Below, piece after piece: positions 35,871-45,640 of a DNA stretch of 64,000 bases; positions within the stretch are counted from its first letter, which is position 1; each line of letters starts with the position of its first letter. Source of the DNA: Candidatus Binataceae bacterium (GTDB lineage: Bacteria; Desulfobacterota; Binatia; Binatales; Binataceae); NCBI GenBank assembly GCA_030041155.1, contig JASHOJ010000013.1:1-64000 (forward strand). Reading direction: 5' to 3'. The position numbers were made by a program, and so were the translations under genes. The notes beneath the pieces were generated by a model. The model saw only the letters and a program-made list of their open reading frames with translations, was not told where the DNA came from and searched no databases.

Positions 35871-37093
35871 TCGATTGCGAGACTCGCAAATGACACACAC
35901 GACTCAGTCTGCGGCTCCATAGCGATTCCATACTTGAGCAGCCTTCCCTGACGACCGCTAAGCAGCGCAAGTTGGGTGTACAGTGGCGCGGCGCCGCAGA
36001 TTTTCCGCGCGTCGCCATCTTTGGCGATATCAGCGAAAAACCCTTCCGGATCTCCGCGTCGGATATTTTCTATCAGTGCCAGATCCTGAAGCTTTACGTC
36101 CTCAGCGGTTCTTTCGTCCGCTGCAAACGCGTCCCCAAATTTTCTCCCCACGTGCGCAAAATCAACCGCGGCAAGCACCGTGACCTTGCGCCGTTCCCGC
36201 GCGATCATGGAGCCTAGCGCATCGAGCATCGATCGCACGCGCGGATCTTGCGCTGGCGATGTTCGAGTTCCAATCATCTCATGAAATGAGCTGACCAAAA
36301 TCGGTACCGTATGATAGCCGTGCACGCCAAGCGCGTAGGCGAGAAAAAGCGCCTGAAATTCGATCGAGTGCTCGCTGCGATGCAGAATCTCGTCGGCGAA
36401 AAGATCACCGCTATAGAGCTTCGCAAGCTGGTCGACAAAATCTCGATCAGTCGGCACCGTTCCGAACGGTGTCACATAGTCCTTGCGAGTCGCGCTGAAC
36501 AGCTCAGGGCCAGCGCCATAGTGCGACGTGCCGAGGATGATCACCAGCTCGGGCTGCTCACGTGACATCAGCTCGGCATAGGCGTGAGCGTAGGCCGCAG
36601 CACCTCGACGTGGATCGATGTGCGGAGCGATAATTCCCGCAGGAGTCTCGCGACCGGTTGCGCTAGGTGTGCGTCCCGGGCCCTCGGGGGGATCAAAGAA
36701 CGTTGCCAGCTCGATGCGTGCACTCGCTGGATCATCGTAATAGCAAAGCCCTGCCAACGCGGCGGGCCGATTGCTGCGGACAAGAAACTCGTCCCGCACC
36801 GCGCGCTCATGCGCGCTGAATGAAGGCGAATCGAGAAAATGAGAACCGTCAAGAGCAAGCACAAGCTGATCGATCTTCTCGGTTTCCAGAATTTCGCCAA
36901 AACGCTTGGCAAATGCAGCCTGAATGTCACGAATTCCGTTGCGCCCATCAAACAATGTCACGATAAAGTACGCGCCCATCCCCAGCATTATCGGCTCGGG
37001 TGCGAGTCCGGTCGGATCGCGCAGGCAGATGTACGTCTGCCCGTCATGATCGATCGGAAATGCTTCGACTGCCCGAATGATCGGATGGTCCAT
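35867..37093 (-). CDS. AmmeMemoRadiSam system protein B (MEMO1 family) with N-terminal extension
   Basis: 408 residues. The C-terminal 270 residues are MEMO1-like, with APHIDPRRG, LGTSHYG, HSIEFQALFL and AAVDFAHVG carrying the His/Asp residues of the family's metal site. The first about 135 residues are an additional helix-rich domain (YICLRDPTGL, then LFDGRNGIRDIQAAFAKRFG) that resembles PqqD-like peptide-binding winged helices. MEMO proteins usually accompany AMMECR1 and a radical SAM enzyme; neither is in the window. Function is unresolved (possibly a dioxygenase-like metalloenzyme). Confidence 0.78.
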   Translation of the reverse strand: MDHPIIRAVEAFPIDHDGQTYICLRDPTGLAPEPIMLGMGAYFIVTLFDGRNGIRDIQAAFAKRFGEILETEKIDQLVLALDGSHFLDSPSFSAHERAVRDEFLVRSNRPAALAGLCYYDDPASARIELATFFDPPEGPGRTPSATGRETPAGIIAPHIDPRRGAAAYAHAYAELMSREQPELVIILGTSHYGAGPELFSATRKDYVTPFGTVPTDRDFVDQLAKLYSGDLFADEILHRSEHSIEFQALFLAYALGVHGYHTVPILVSSFHEMIGTRTSPAQDPRVRSMLDALGSMIARERRKVTVLAAVDFAHVGRKFGDAFAADERTAEDVKLQDLALIENIRRGDPEGFFADIAKDGDARKICGAAPLYTQLALLSGRQGRLLKYGIAMEPQTESCVSFASLAID

Positions 37094-37214
37094 CTTTGAG
37101 GGCTGGATAGGCGCCCGCTACGGATTCTGAAAAGATGGTATGGGCTTCGGCAGCGCCCGGCAAGGCGCTAAACCTGACGCACCGCTCGCTTACCGCGAAG
37201 AAAGGACCTGTTAA

Positions 37215-37646
37215 ATGCCCTCAGGAACTCGCCGGAGCTTTTCGCTTACGCGATCGCGCACTCGAACCAGGCATGCCAAACCCAACCTGCGATATCGAAT
37301 CGCGCGGGTTCGAGAGCTAGCGCCCGGAGAGTCGCTGAAATTCATGCTTCCGATCGGCAATGTGGACGAAGAGTGTCTTCTGATCAATTTCCGCGGCCAG
37401 TTTCATGCGTATGTGAACCGATGCCGCCATGTGCCGATGGCGATGGACTGGATCGATAACCAGTTCTTCACTGAAGGGGGCCGCTACCTGATGTGCCAGA
37501 CGCACAATGCCTGCTATGAGCCCGATACAGGCGAGTGTATCGCCGGGCCATTGCCGGCTTGCGGTAAGTTCCTGTACCGCGTGCCGCTCGAAATCGAGGA
37601 GGGTGTAATCTACGGGCGAACTCCCCCGCAGCCGTTCGAAGACTAA
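37215..37646 (+). CDS. Rieske [2Fe-2S] ferredoxin-like protein
   Basis: 143 residues; ATG preceded by AAAGGA at about nine bases. The cluster ligands are Cys-Arg-His (NRCRHVP) and Cys-Gln-Thr-His (MCQTHNACY), separated by 21 residues, a slightly long spacer. There is no signal peptide or membrane anchor, so it is a soluble cytoplasmic Rieske protein. The N-terminal 25 residues are Arg-rich and may be untranslated if a later start is used. It stands alone; whether it serves an oxygenase such as BoxB is unknown. Confidence 0.8.
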   Translation: MPSGTRRSFSLTRSRTRTRHAKPNLRYRIARVRELAPGESLKFMLPIGNVDEECLLINFRGQFHAYVNRCRHVPMAMDWIDNQFFTEGGRYLMCQTHNACYEPDTGECIAGPLPACGKFLYRVPLEIEEGVIYGRTPPQPFED

Positions 37647-37714
37647 CCGCGCCTGAGACCGATCATATTTACTGGCGCGCAGCGCGGAAAGAAGCGGCCG
37701 ACCGCAGAGAAATT

Positions 37715-37966
37715 TTACTCGTATTCGTCGCCGAAATGAGCGCGCACGATGCGTGCTTTCAGATATTCGAGGGTTCCGAGATCCTCCACGATATCGCCGC
37801 CGGTGTCATAGAAGAACAATTCCCCATTCTTCGTTCTCCCCACCGCGATGATCCATTCAAGATCGTCCCGGTCCTCGAGCAAATAGTTGATGGTCTGGGC
37901 CACACCGCGCCCCGGGATGATCGTAATCTTTGGGCGAGCGACCTTTTCCTTTTCCTGCTTGGGCAT
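37715..37966 (-). CDS. small conserved-looking acidic protein, unknown function
   Basis: 83 residues. A basic N-terminus (PKQEKEKVARPK) is followed by a compact alpha/beta domain with KITIIPGRGVAQ, LEWIIAVGRTKNGELFFYDTGG and a C-terminal helix. Codon use is like that of neighbouring genes. No family recognised. Single gene lying between the Rieske gene and rlmD. Confidence 0.5.
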   Translation of the reverse strand: MPKQEKEKVARPKITIIPGRGVAQTINYLLEDRDDLEWIIAVGRTKNGELFFYDTGGDIVEDLGTLEYLKARIVRAHFGDEYE

Positions 37967-38033
37967 CTTTCTGAATAACCCTCTGGCGGGAAGGTACCGG
38001 ACCGACTGACCTACATTAAGGATGCCCGGTTGC

Positions 38034-39287
38034 CTAAGTCAATACCGCATGCGCGGCGATCTCCACGTGATGCGTGTTCGGAAAGAAATCGAACGCCCGC
38101 AGCCGTGTCAATTTATAGCCAAACGAGGCAAGCGCCCGCAGATCGCGTGCAAGCGTGGCCGCGTCACACGACACATACATGACTCTCGCCGGTGCAAGTT
38201 TCGCGATCGGTTCAATCAGGTCCGCCGCGCCTGTTCGCGGCGGATCGAGAATGACAGCATCAGGATGGCACCTCGCCTGCAGCAGAAACGCGGCCAATTC
38301 GCGCGCTTTCATCGCAACGAAGTCTGCATGGCTCAGTTCCATCCGGCTCGCATTCGACGCCGCAGCGGCAATTGCGGCGACTTCCGAGTCAACACCAGTT
38401 ACCGCAGCACCGCGGCGAGCCGCTGGGATGGTGAAATTGCCGACGCCGCAAAACAGATCGAGAAGCTTCTCGCCTGCCTTTGGTGCCGCTACCGCCATCA
38501 CTTCGGCAACGAGCTTGAGGTTCTGTACCCGATTGACCTGACTGAACAGGTCTGCGCCGGCGTGCAGCCCGACACCTGGCTCAATCTCGATTTCGATCTC
38601 CGCATCGCCGAGAATCTCGCGATAATCTCCCGCCCGCAGGACAATACCTTTAAGCCGAGGATCGCTCTCAAGCACGCGTTTCGCTCGATCACGCTGTTGC
38701 GCGCCCGGAGGCTTTTTTAGAAATCCAACCAACACGACCCGGCCCGAACCAGCGGCAACGGACTCAATCTCGACTAGATCCCGCGAGAGTGCGCGCGCGA
38801 GCGCGATCGGCATCAGAACCATTTCGTCGGCGAGCATGCATCGATCGATCGGGACGAGGTCATTGCTTCCAAGTTCGTGGAAGCCGATCTCTCCCCTCGG
38901 TCCTATCTTGACGCGAACGCGTGACCGATAACTGAATTCCGACTGCGCGGGCTCGACCAAATTCGCGGATTCGATCGTTATGCCAAGAGCACGAGAGAGC
39001 TCCCGCGCTACGATCTCTCCTTTGAGCCGCACCTGAGCGTCGTACGCGATTTGCTGCCAGTCACAGCCACCGCAACGCGGCAGGTACGGACATGGCGGTG
39101 TTCGTCGCACCGGGCTCGCCGTTCTTATCGCTCCAATGCGGGCTAGCGAGTAATGACGCCGCTCGGAAATGGCGCTTACCTCGACGACATCGCCGGGAGC
39201 TGTGTTCGGCACCATCAGGGCCTTGCCGCCCATGTGACCGATCCCATACGGACCGGAACTCATGGTGGTGATTTCCACTTGCACCAT
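38034..39287 (-). CDS. rlmD: 23S rRNA (uracil-5-)-methyltransferase, RlmD/TrmA family
   Basis: 417 residues. An N-terminal TRAM-type beta-barrel (about 1-58), then Cys66, Cys72, Cys75 and Cys150 which match the [4Fe-4S] ligands of RlmD, then a Rossmann methyltransferase domain with LLDLFCGVGNFTIPAA and LDPPRTGA, and the catalytic Cys374 in VSCDAATLARD. It transfers a methyl group from S-adenosylmethionine to C5 of a uridine, probably in 23S rRNA; the exact site cannot be told. Divergent from the glutamate dehydrogenase gene. Confidence 0.88.
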   Translation of the reverse strand: MVQVEITTMSSGPYGIGHMGGKALMVPNTAPGDVVEVSAISERRHYSLARIGAIRTASPVRRTPPCPYLPRCGGCDWQQIAYDAQVRLKGEIVARELSRALGITIESANLVEPAQSEFSYRSRVRVKIGPRGEIGFHELGSNDLVPIDRCMLADEMVLMPIALARALSRDLVEIESVAAGSGRVVLVGFLKKPPGAQQRDRAKRVLESDPRLKGIVLRAGDYREILGDAEIEIEIEPGVGLHAGADLFSQVNRVQNLKLVAEVMAVAAPKAGEKLLDLFCGVGNFTIPAARRGAAVTGVDSEVAAIAAAASNASRMELSHADFVAMKARELAAFLLQARCHPDAVILDPPRTGAADLIEPIAKLAPARVMYVSCDAATLARDLRALASFGYKLTRLRAFDFFPNTHHVEIAAHAVLT

Positions 39288-39423
39288 CGCACTAACATTA
39301 CGAGCTTATTTGCTGATTAGCGGCGACTCCAGCTTCCCGCCCCGCTATCGAAGCCGCCATCGCGCGCAATATAATCGCCGCGCCGGCGTGCAACGTCGTG
39401 ACTTCACGTATGAAGGTGAGCCT

Positions 39424-42400
39424 TTGGCAACTGTATCTGCGATAACCGAACTGATCGATCGCAGCTTCCCCGCCGAATATGCGGCGCGCTTGAACATCTT
39501 TGCGCAGCGTCTTCTGGCACACGAAACGCGGGACCGAGATCACTCTTCTCCCGAGCGAGTAGTTGAGCTGGTTCGATCGATTTTCGATTTTTTTTCGCAT
39601 CGGCCTGAGCCAATCACGGTGCGGCTCGCGTCCGGCGAGTCTGAACCGGTAACGCTGATCGATTCGACGATGCTCGATTGTCCTTTCATAGTGGATAGTC
39701 TGCTCGCTTACTTCCACCATCTTGGCGCACCAGTTCGCGTGCTGCTGCATCCCGTGTACAGGATCGCGCGCGACTCGCAGGGCTGTCTCATGTCCTTCGA
39801 GCAGTCTTCCGCAGCGGAGCACGGAGAGTCCCTGATCCACGCCGAGCTGGATCTGGTTGTGTCAAACCCGGAACGGATAGTTGGAGAAATTCGGGCGGTA
39901 CTGCTTGAAGTGCAACAGGCCACCGGCGACTTTGACCGAATGACCTCGCGGGCACTCGCCATATGCGAGGAAACTGCCGCACAGCGCGAGCTTATTGACG
40001 TGCGCGATTTTCTTCGTTGGCTGGTGCAGGGCGGTTTCGTGTTTCTCGGCTACCGTCATTACGAAATCAGCGGTGAGGGTGCAAAGACCAGGTTCTCAGT
40101 CGAGCCGGGAAGCGAAATGGGGATTATGCGCGCGCATGACGAGTCTCGCTTCCGCAGCGCCGGATTGCTCGACGAGGTGGCACCAGCGCGTCGAAAGTTG
40201 TTTTTCGAAGGGCCCGCACTCGTGATCGGGAAAACCCGAGCCGAATCGCTGGTCCATCGCCGCGCCCCTATGGACAGCATCACCATTCGGCGTATCGGTC
40301 CAAACGATAGAGTCACAGGATTCGATCATTTCGTCGGGCTGTTCACCTCAAAAGCGTACGCGGAGGAGGCGGAGCATATCCCCACATTGCGAGAGAAGCT
40401 TCGGACAATCCTGGAGGCGGAAAACGCGGTCGCCGGTTCGCACGATTACAAGGAGATCGTGAGTGCCTTCAACAGCTTTCCGAAGGACGAGCTGCTGCGG
40501 GCCTCCGCTCAAGATCTGCACGCCCAGTTGCGGCCGATCCTGGATCTCAAAAACGAGTCGGCGGTTCGCCTGACCGTGCTTTCCGATTCTTACCGCGGCA
40601 ATGTAATTGCGATGGTTGTGATGCCGCGCGAGGCGTTCTCGGCTTCAGTCCGTCAGAAGATTCAGGATGAGCTCGCTGCCGGCCTCGCCGGAACGCTCGT
40701 CTATTATTTCCTGGCTTTGGGCGAAGGATACACCGCAAGACTTCACTTCTGCTTTCTCGCCGAGCCTCCTAAGCCGCAGAAGATCAAGGAGCTGGAGTCC
40801 GCCATAGCCGCGCTGGCTCATCGATGGGAAGATCGATTGACTGATCGCCTGATCGAACAATTTGGAGCCGCGCGAGGCAGAGCCCTTGCCGGAAGATGGG
40901 ATGGCGCATTCACCGAAGAGTACAAAGCTGCCACGCCAGCGGAGCGTGCGGTCGATGACATCGAGCGCGTGGAGCCGATGCTGCAAAGCGGTGAAGGTTT
41001 CCACGTGGAATCGCACCACGGTCATGATGACGCCGGAGATGCGAGCGAATTGCGGATCGTCGGAGTGGGCGCCGCGCCAATGCTTTCGGATTTGATGCCA
41101 ATGCTGCAGAACTTCGGCATCAAGGTTCTTTCCGAGGAATTTCACGTTCTGAAACCAAGGATCGACGGACGTGCCGCGGGCGCATACGTGCAAGCGTTCT
41201 CGGTACAAAGCGCGGACAATCTGCCGCTATGGAAATCGCGCGGCTCCAGCGCGATAGCCGATGCGATCACTGCTGTTCGCGCGGATTACGCTGAAAACGA
41301 TACGCTAAACGCGCTCGTGCTTACCGCAGGCCTGAAATGGCGCGAGGTTGCTCTGCTGCGGGGATACGTGGAGGCCGCCTTCCAGATGCGCCTTGCACCG
41401 GCGCGACCAGCTCTGCGCCGCGTCATTCTGAACTCTGCGCTGGCCAGAGCAATGCTCGATTTGTTTTGCGTCCGCCTGGATCCCGAACGCGCCGCAACAG
41501 CCGATGAAATTGCCGCGGCGCGTACCGCTTACGTCAACCTGCTCGGAGACATCGATAATATTGCCGACGATCGTACCGCACGGATGCTTCTCTCGATGAT
41601 TGAAGCAACGGTGCGCACGAATTTTTTTCGCGCTGTCCCCGCTCCGGATCCGTACATAGCGCTGAAATTCGAAAGCGGCAAAATAATGGGCTTGCTCGAC
41701 ACGCCGCCCCTCTACGCGATCCACGTCAGTAGCCCGCGGATGGCGGGATGTCATCTGCGCGCGGGCAAGGTTGCGCGCGGCGGTATTCGCTTCAGCGATC
41801 GGCCGGATGACTTTCGGACTAAAATTCTCGACTTGATGAAGACCCAAACAGTCAAAAACGCCATCATCGTTCCGATCGGATCCAAGGGCGGCTTCGTGGT
41901 CAAATCTAGCGCCGTAGGAGCGGCCGCAGGGATCGAGGCATACCAGACGCTCATACGTGCGATGCTGGAATTGACCGACAATCTTACCGAGCATGGAATC
42001 GAACACCCGGAGCGGACCAAAGTGCTTGATTCGGATGGTCCCTACCTCGTGGTTGCTGCCGACAAGGGAACCGCGACCTTTTCCGACATGGCGAACGCAA
42101 TCGCGCTGGAAATGAACTTCTGGTTGGGCGACGCGTTCGCATCAGGCGGAGAACATGGTTTCGACCACAAGGCCATGGGCATCACGGCGCGCGGCGCCTG
42201 GGAATCCGCGCGGCGGCATTTGCATGAGATTGGGCGCGACCCCGATCGCGGTGTTCCGATCACCATTGCAGGAATTGGCGACATGTCCGGAGACGTTTTC
42301 GGCAACGGGCTTCTGCGGTCGCGCAATGTGAAACTGATAGCGGCGTTCGACCATCGCGATATTTTTGTCGATCCCGATCCCGATCCCTCCGCCAGCTTCG

Positions 42401-44175
42401 ACGAACGCAAGCGGCTCTACGATAAGCCACACTCCGCCTGGTCTGATTACAATCGGGCGATTATTAGCGCGGGCGGCGGGGTATGGCCGCGTGGTCAGAA
42501 GCGAATCGAACTTAGCGGCGCCGCGCGCGCTGCATTGGGCATAGAGGCCGAGACGCTTGACGGTGAAAGTCTCATCCGCGCGATCCTTCGTGCTCCGGTG
42601 GACCTGCTTTACAACGGCGGTATTGGAACTTATGTGCGTGCCAGCGACGAGACGGATCAGCAGGTTGGCGATCATGCCAACGATTCCTGTCGCATCACCG
42701 CATCGGAACTGCGCGCCAAAATCGTGGTCGAGGGCGGCAACCTGGGCTTCACTCAAAGCGCCCGAGTCGAGTACGCGCTGGGTGGAGGCCGCATCAACAC
42801 CGATGCGATCGACAATTCGGCTGGGGTCGACACTTCCGACCACGAGGTGAATATCAAGATTCTCCTCCAACCCGAGGTCGCTCGCGGGCGCCTAAGCTTT
42901 GACCAGCGCAACCAGATCCTTTCTTCTCTTTCCGACGACGTTGCATCGAGCGTGCTGCGCGACAATTACGATCAAGCTCTTCTCCTCTCGCTCGAGCAGA
43001 TTCGTAGCCGCACCCGCCTCGATACGTTTCGCGAAAACCTGCAGGCAATCGACGAACGCGGTCTGTTCCGCCATCACGATGAGGCAATACCCAGCCGCGA
43101 CGCACTGCGCGAACGCCGCTCTCGTTTTCCGGGGCTCACTCGCCCTGAACTGGCGCTGGTAACCGCATACACGAAGATCGATCTCGTGATGTGCCTCGAG
43201 GGCACCGCGCTGATGGATGATCCTTATCTCGTCGAACGCTATCTGAAGCCGTATTTTCCAGCGTTGATTGTCGAGCGTTTCGGCGACAGGATTGCGACCC
43301 ATCGTCTCCACCACGAGATAACCGCGACTCGAGTAGTGAACGAGATGGTCGACCTGATGGGTTCGATTTTCGCGTTCTCGCTGATGCGGGATCACGGGGT
43401 AAATACCGAAGCCGCGGCGCATGCATGGCTGATTGCATCCGAGGTGCTCAACGTTGCGGCGCACTCCGCACGTATCCAGCAGGTCATGCTCTCTGGCGCA
43501 GCGCCTTCGATCGACGAGGAATTGCAGGCGCATTTCGCGCTGGAGCGCGCCGCCAGCTCCGCTGCCGCGTGGGCGCTGCGCACCTTTGACCCCGATTTGA
43601 CTCTCACCACTGCAATCGATCGATTTCGTCCCGCGTTCGAGCAACTCATCTCCACTTTCGAGCAGTACTTGCGGGCTGGAGATCGCGACCGGTTCGAGGG
43701 TGTCTATCGGGAACTGAGGGGCGTCGTAGCGGACGGGGAATTGGCTCACCAGCTCGCGCGTCTCGCTTTTTCCGATCATCTTCTTAATGTATTAAGCCTC
43801 AGCACGAGCCGAGCGACCGATGCGGAACGCGTCGCGTCTCTTTATTTCGGCATAAGCGAGCACCTGGATTTCACCAAGCTGGAAGCCGCCGTAGCAAATT
43901 TCGAGGACGAGGATCGATGGCGCCGTCGTGCCGCACAGGAGCTTGCCGATGAGCTGCGCGAAGGCAGAATCGAGCTCACACGCATCGCGCTCGACGCGGG
44001 AGATGTGGATGCGGCGATTGCCCGGCTAAAGCAGATGCGTCCGCGGCGGTTCGCCGATGCTCAACGGCTTCTGGCTGAGATTGCCACTATGCCCGCGGTT
44101 ACAATGCCGGCGGTTCACGTCGCTCTACGCGCTATATCGCGTCTGGCCCAACCCGAGCTCAACTCGGAGAACTGA
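39424..44175 (+). CDS. large NAD-specific glutamate dehydrogenase (L_GDH, 180-kDa class)
   Basis: 1583 residues from TTG 39424, which is preceded by AAGGTGAG; an upstream in-frame ATG at 39262 would overlap the divergent rlmD start, and relatives begin near SAITELIDRSFP. N-terminal ACT-like regulatory segments (about 1-600) precede the catalytic core, where GKVARGGIRFSDRPDDFRTKI and KNAIIVPIGSKGGF contain the substrate Lys residues, and the NAD-binding part follows. The enzyme converts glutamate to 2-oxoglutarate and ammonia with NAD, chiefly for catabolism. Monocistronic, convergent with the membrane protein gene. Confidence 0.92.
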   Translation: MATVSAITELIDRSFPAEYAARLNIFAQRLLAHETRDRDHSSPERVVELVRSIFDFFSHRPEPITVRLASGESEPVTLIDSTMLDCPFIVDSLLAYFHHLGAPVRVLLHPVYRIARDSQGCLMSFEQSSAAEHGESLIHAELDLVVSNPERIVGEIRAVLLEVQQATGDFDRMTSRALAICEETAAQRELIDVRDFLRWLVQGGFVFLGYRHYEISGEGAKTRFSVEPGSEMGIMRAHDESRFRSAGLLDEVAPARRKLFFEGPALVIGKTRAESLVHRRAPMDSITIRRIGPNDRVTGFDHFVGLFTSKAYAEEAEHIPTLREKLRTILEAENAVAGSHDYKEIVSAFNSFPKDELLRASAQDLHAQLRPILDLKNESAVRLTVLSDSYRGNVIAMVVMPREAFSASVRQKIQDELAAGLAGTLVYYFLALGEGYTARLHFCFLAEPPKPQKIKELESAIAALAHRWEDRLTDRLIEQFGAARGRALAGRWDGAFTEEYKAATPAERAVDDIERVEPMLQSGEGFHVESHHGHDDAGDASELRIVGVGAAPMLSDLMPMLQNFGIKVLSEEFHVLKPRIDGRAAGAYVQAFSVQSADNLPLWKSRGSSAIADAITAVRADYAENDTLNALVLTAGLKWREVALLRGYVEAAFQMRLAPARPALRRVILNSALARAMLDLFCVRLDPERAATADEIAAARTAYVNLLGDIDNIADDRTARMLLSMIEATVRTNFFRAVPAPDPYIALKFESGKIMGLLDTPPLYAIHVSSPRMAGCHLRAGKVARGGIRFSDRPDDFRTKILDLMKTQTVKNAIIVPIGSKGGFVVKSSAVGAAAGIEAYQTLIRAMLELTDNLTEHGIEHPERTKVLDSDGPYLVVAADKGTATFSDMANAIALEMNFWLGDAFASGGEHGFDHKAMGITARGAWESARRHLHEIGRDPDRGVPITIAGIGDMSGDVFGNGLLRSRNVKLIAAFDHRDIFVDPDPDPSASFDERKRLYDKPHSAWSDYNRAIISAGGGVWPRGQKRIELSGAARAALGIEAETLDGESLIRAILRAPVDLLYNGGIGTYVRASDETDQQVGDHANDSCRITASELRAKIVVEGGNLGFTQSARVEYALGGGRINTDAIDNSAGVDTSDHEVNIKILLQPEVARGRLSFDQRNQILSSLSDDVASSVLRDNYDQALLLSLEQIRSRTRLDTFRENLQAIDERGLFRHHDEAIPSRDALRERRSRFPGLTRPELALVTAYTKIDLVMCLEGTALMDDPYLVERYLKPYFPALIVERFGDRIATHRLHHEITATRVVNEMVDLMGSIFAFSLMRDHGVNTEAAAHAWLIASEVLNVAAHSARIQQVMLSGAAPSIDEELQAHFALERAASSAAAWALRTFDPDLTLTTAIDRFRPAFEQLISTFEQYLRAGDRDRFEGVYRELRGVVADGELAHQLARLAFSDHLLNVLSLSTSRATDAERVASLYFGISEHLDFTKLEAAVANFEDEDRWRRRAAQELADELREGRIELTRIALDAGDVDAAIARLKQMRPRRFADAQRLLAEIATMPAVTMPAVHVALRAISRLAQPELNSEN

Positions 44176-44195
44176 TTGGCAATACGCGTTAGCCA

Positions 44196-45185
44196 TTATG
44201 CCGACGCGTTGCTTAGCGGCATGGTTGGCGGCATTGACGCGGCAACTCCGTTGGCAATCGCCGGCGCCGTATCCGCGATCGACACCAAATCCTGATAAAG
44301 GCGAACGCCCGCGGCGATGAAAAATGCCGACGTGGCATAACTTACGCCGAGCCACATGACGTTTAGCAGAATGACGATGGTCCACACCACGCCAGTTAGC
44401 TGCGCAACAGGCCCCAGCAGGATGCTTACAATCACGAAAGCGGCGATCGCCCACGAGTTGTATCCGGACCACACCGCCAGGAAGACGATTATCCGAATCG
44501 CAACGGTGTAGAACCGCTTGCGCATCAGGTCGCGACTGTGGAGCAGCGAATGAAAGCTGCGCTGGTCTCCAAACACTAACGCAAACTCGGCGAAGTAGAG
44601 CCACAGGTAGACCACCGCCGCGCCCAGTAGCAATGCGAAACGCAAAACCGAAACCAATACCGAAACAGCAGGATATTGGGTCGTGAACGCGAGGCTGAAC
44701 GCAAACTCCAGGATCAAAACCGCAACAATGGGCGCCAGTAGCTGCAATATCGCGATCCACAAATACGCCAGCGCAAGCAAACCAGCGCTTTTGTAGACGG
44801 CGATAGTCTCCGCGATTACGCCATGCTCCCGGTCTCCACCTTGGATGCGCCTGAGTTCGACCAGGACGACCAATCCAGCTGCCAGAGTCACCAGCGCGCC
44901 AACTCCGCGCAGGGTGTAAACAAGCCACTCGGGATATGGCTCAATGACCGGACCCGTCGCAGGATGATAGGGTTCCTGCGCAAGAAAGTATCCGACAGTT
45001 GTCATGCCCCCGCCGAGGGAGCTCGCGAGCCGATGCTGCAGATTCAGCGCTTCGGGCAGAAGACATAGTGACGCCGCAATGACCAGCGGCGCGAGCACAA
45101 CCGCCAAGATGGTCCAGTTTCCACGCAGATCGTTTACCGCATTTCCCAGGTAAATGAAGCTGCTCTTGATTCGCGTCGGCGCCAT
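44196..45185 (-). CDS. polytopic membrane protein of unknown function
   Basis: 329 residues from ATG 45185 (MAPTRIKSSFIYLG); a TTG at 45224 would add 13 residues. About six membrane helices in paired blocks with large aliphatic runs. The segment FGDQRSFHSLLHSRDLMRKRFYTVAIRI looks like an amphipathic cytoplasmic linker seen in GlpF/GdpD-type membrane domains, but I do not recognise the family. Monocistronic, convergent with the glutamate dehydrogenase gene. Confidence 0.6.
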   Translation of the reverse strand: MAPTRIKSSFIYLGNAVNDLRGNWTILAVVLAPLVIAASLCLLPEALNLQHRLASSLGGGMTTVGYFLAQEPYHPATGPVIEPYPEWLVYTLRGVGALVTLAAGLVVLVELRRIQGGDREHGVIAETIAVYKSAGLLALAYLWIAILQLLAPIVAVLILEFAFSLAFTTQYPAVSVLVSVLRFALLLGAAVVYLWLYFAEFALVFGDQRSFHSLLHSRDLMRKRFYTVAIRIIVFLAVWSGYNSWAIAAFVIVSILLGPVAQLTGVVWTIVILLNVMWLGVSYATSAFFIAAGVRLYQDLVSIADTAPAIANGVAASMPPTMPLSNASA

Positions 45186-45367
45186 CGTGCGTAGAAGGTT
45201 GTCATCGGCGACCTCGCGAAACAAGTCCGGCGTTCATCTCCGGCTCGCTCCTCGTGAAAGCTCATTCTTGTTTGCTGGACGCTGTATTTTCCGGATAGCC
45301 TTGTAGCTGTCGCAGCAAACCCTGCAGATTATTCGCCGAATCTTCGCTATTCACGGAGATAAATGCC

Positions 45368-45619
45368 ATGGCAGACGACGCTCGCAAAGCAGCTATCGAG
45401 CAGGAAGGCAAAATGCTTCGGCGCCTTCGCTTCCTGGTCGATCTGACTTTCGCCACAATTGCGCAAGATTATGACATGAGCGTGGAGGACGCGTGGCGAC
45501 ACCTTATCGCGTTGAAGACAGCCGCAGTCGCGATGTTCCCAGGGAAAGATGGTACGTTCGATCTGATCTACTTGCCCCGCTTTTCGAGGCTCCTAGCCGA
45601 GCGTTTTCGGGCGAATTGA
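45368..45619 (+). CDS. small helical protein of unknown function
   Basis: 83 residues; GGAG precedes the ATG by about 9 bases. Almost entirely helical (EQEGKMLRRLRFLVDLTFATIAQ, then MSVEDAWRHLIALKTAAVAMFPG). It lies immediately upstream of nagA on the same strand (21 bases between), so it may be its co-transcribed leader gene. No family recognised. Confidence 0.55.
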   Translation: MADDARKAAIEQEGKMLRRLRFLVDLTFATIAQDYDMSVEDAWRHLIALKTAAVAMFPGKDGTFDLIYLPRFSRLLAERFRAN

Positions 45620-45640
45620 TAGGGCGGCACTTTGCCGATA

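Noticed and set aside
42892-43779. A 295-codon open frame antisense to the glutamate dehydrogenase gene.
   Set aside because: The plus strand is a well-conserved enzyme here and the antisense product has no domain.
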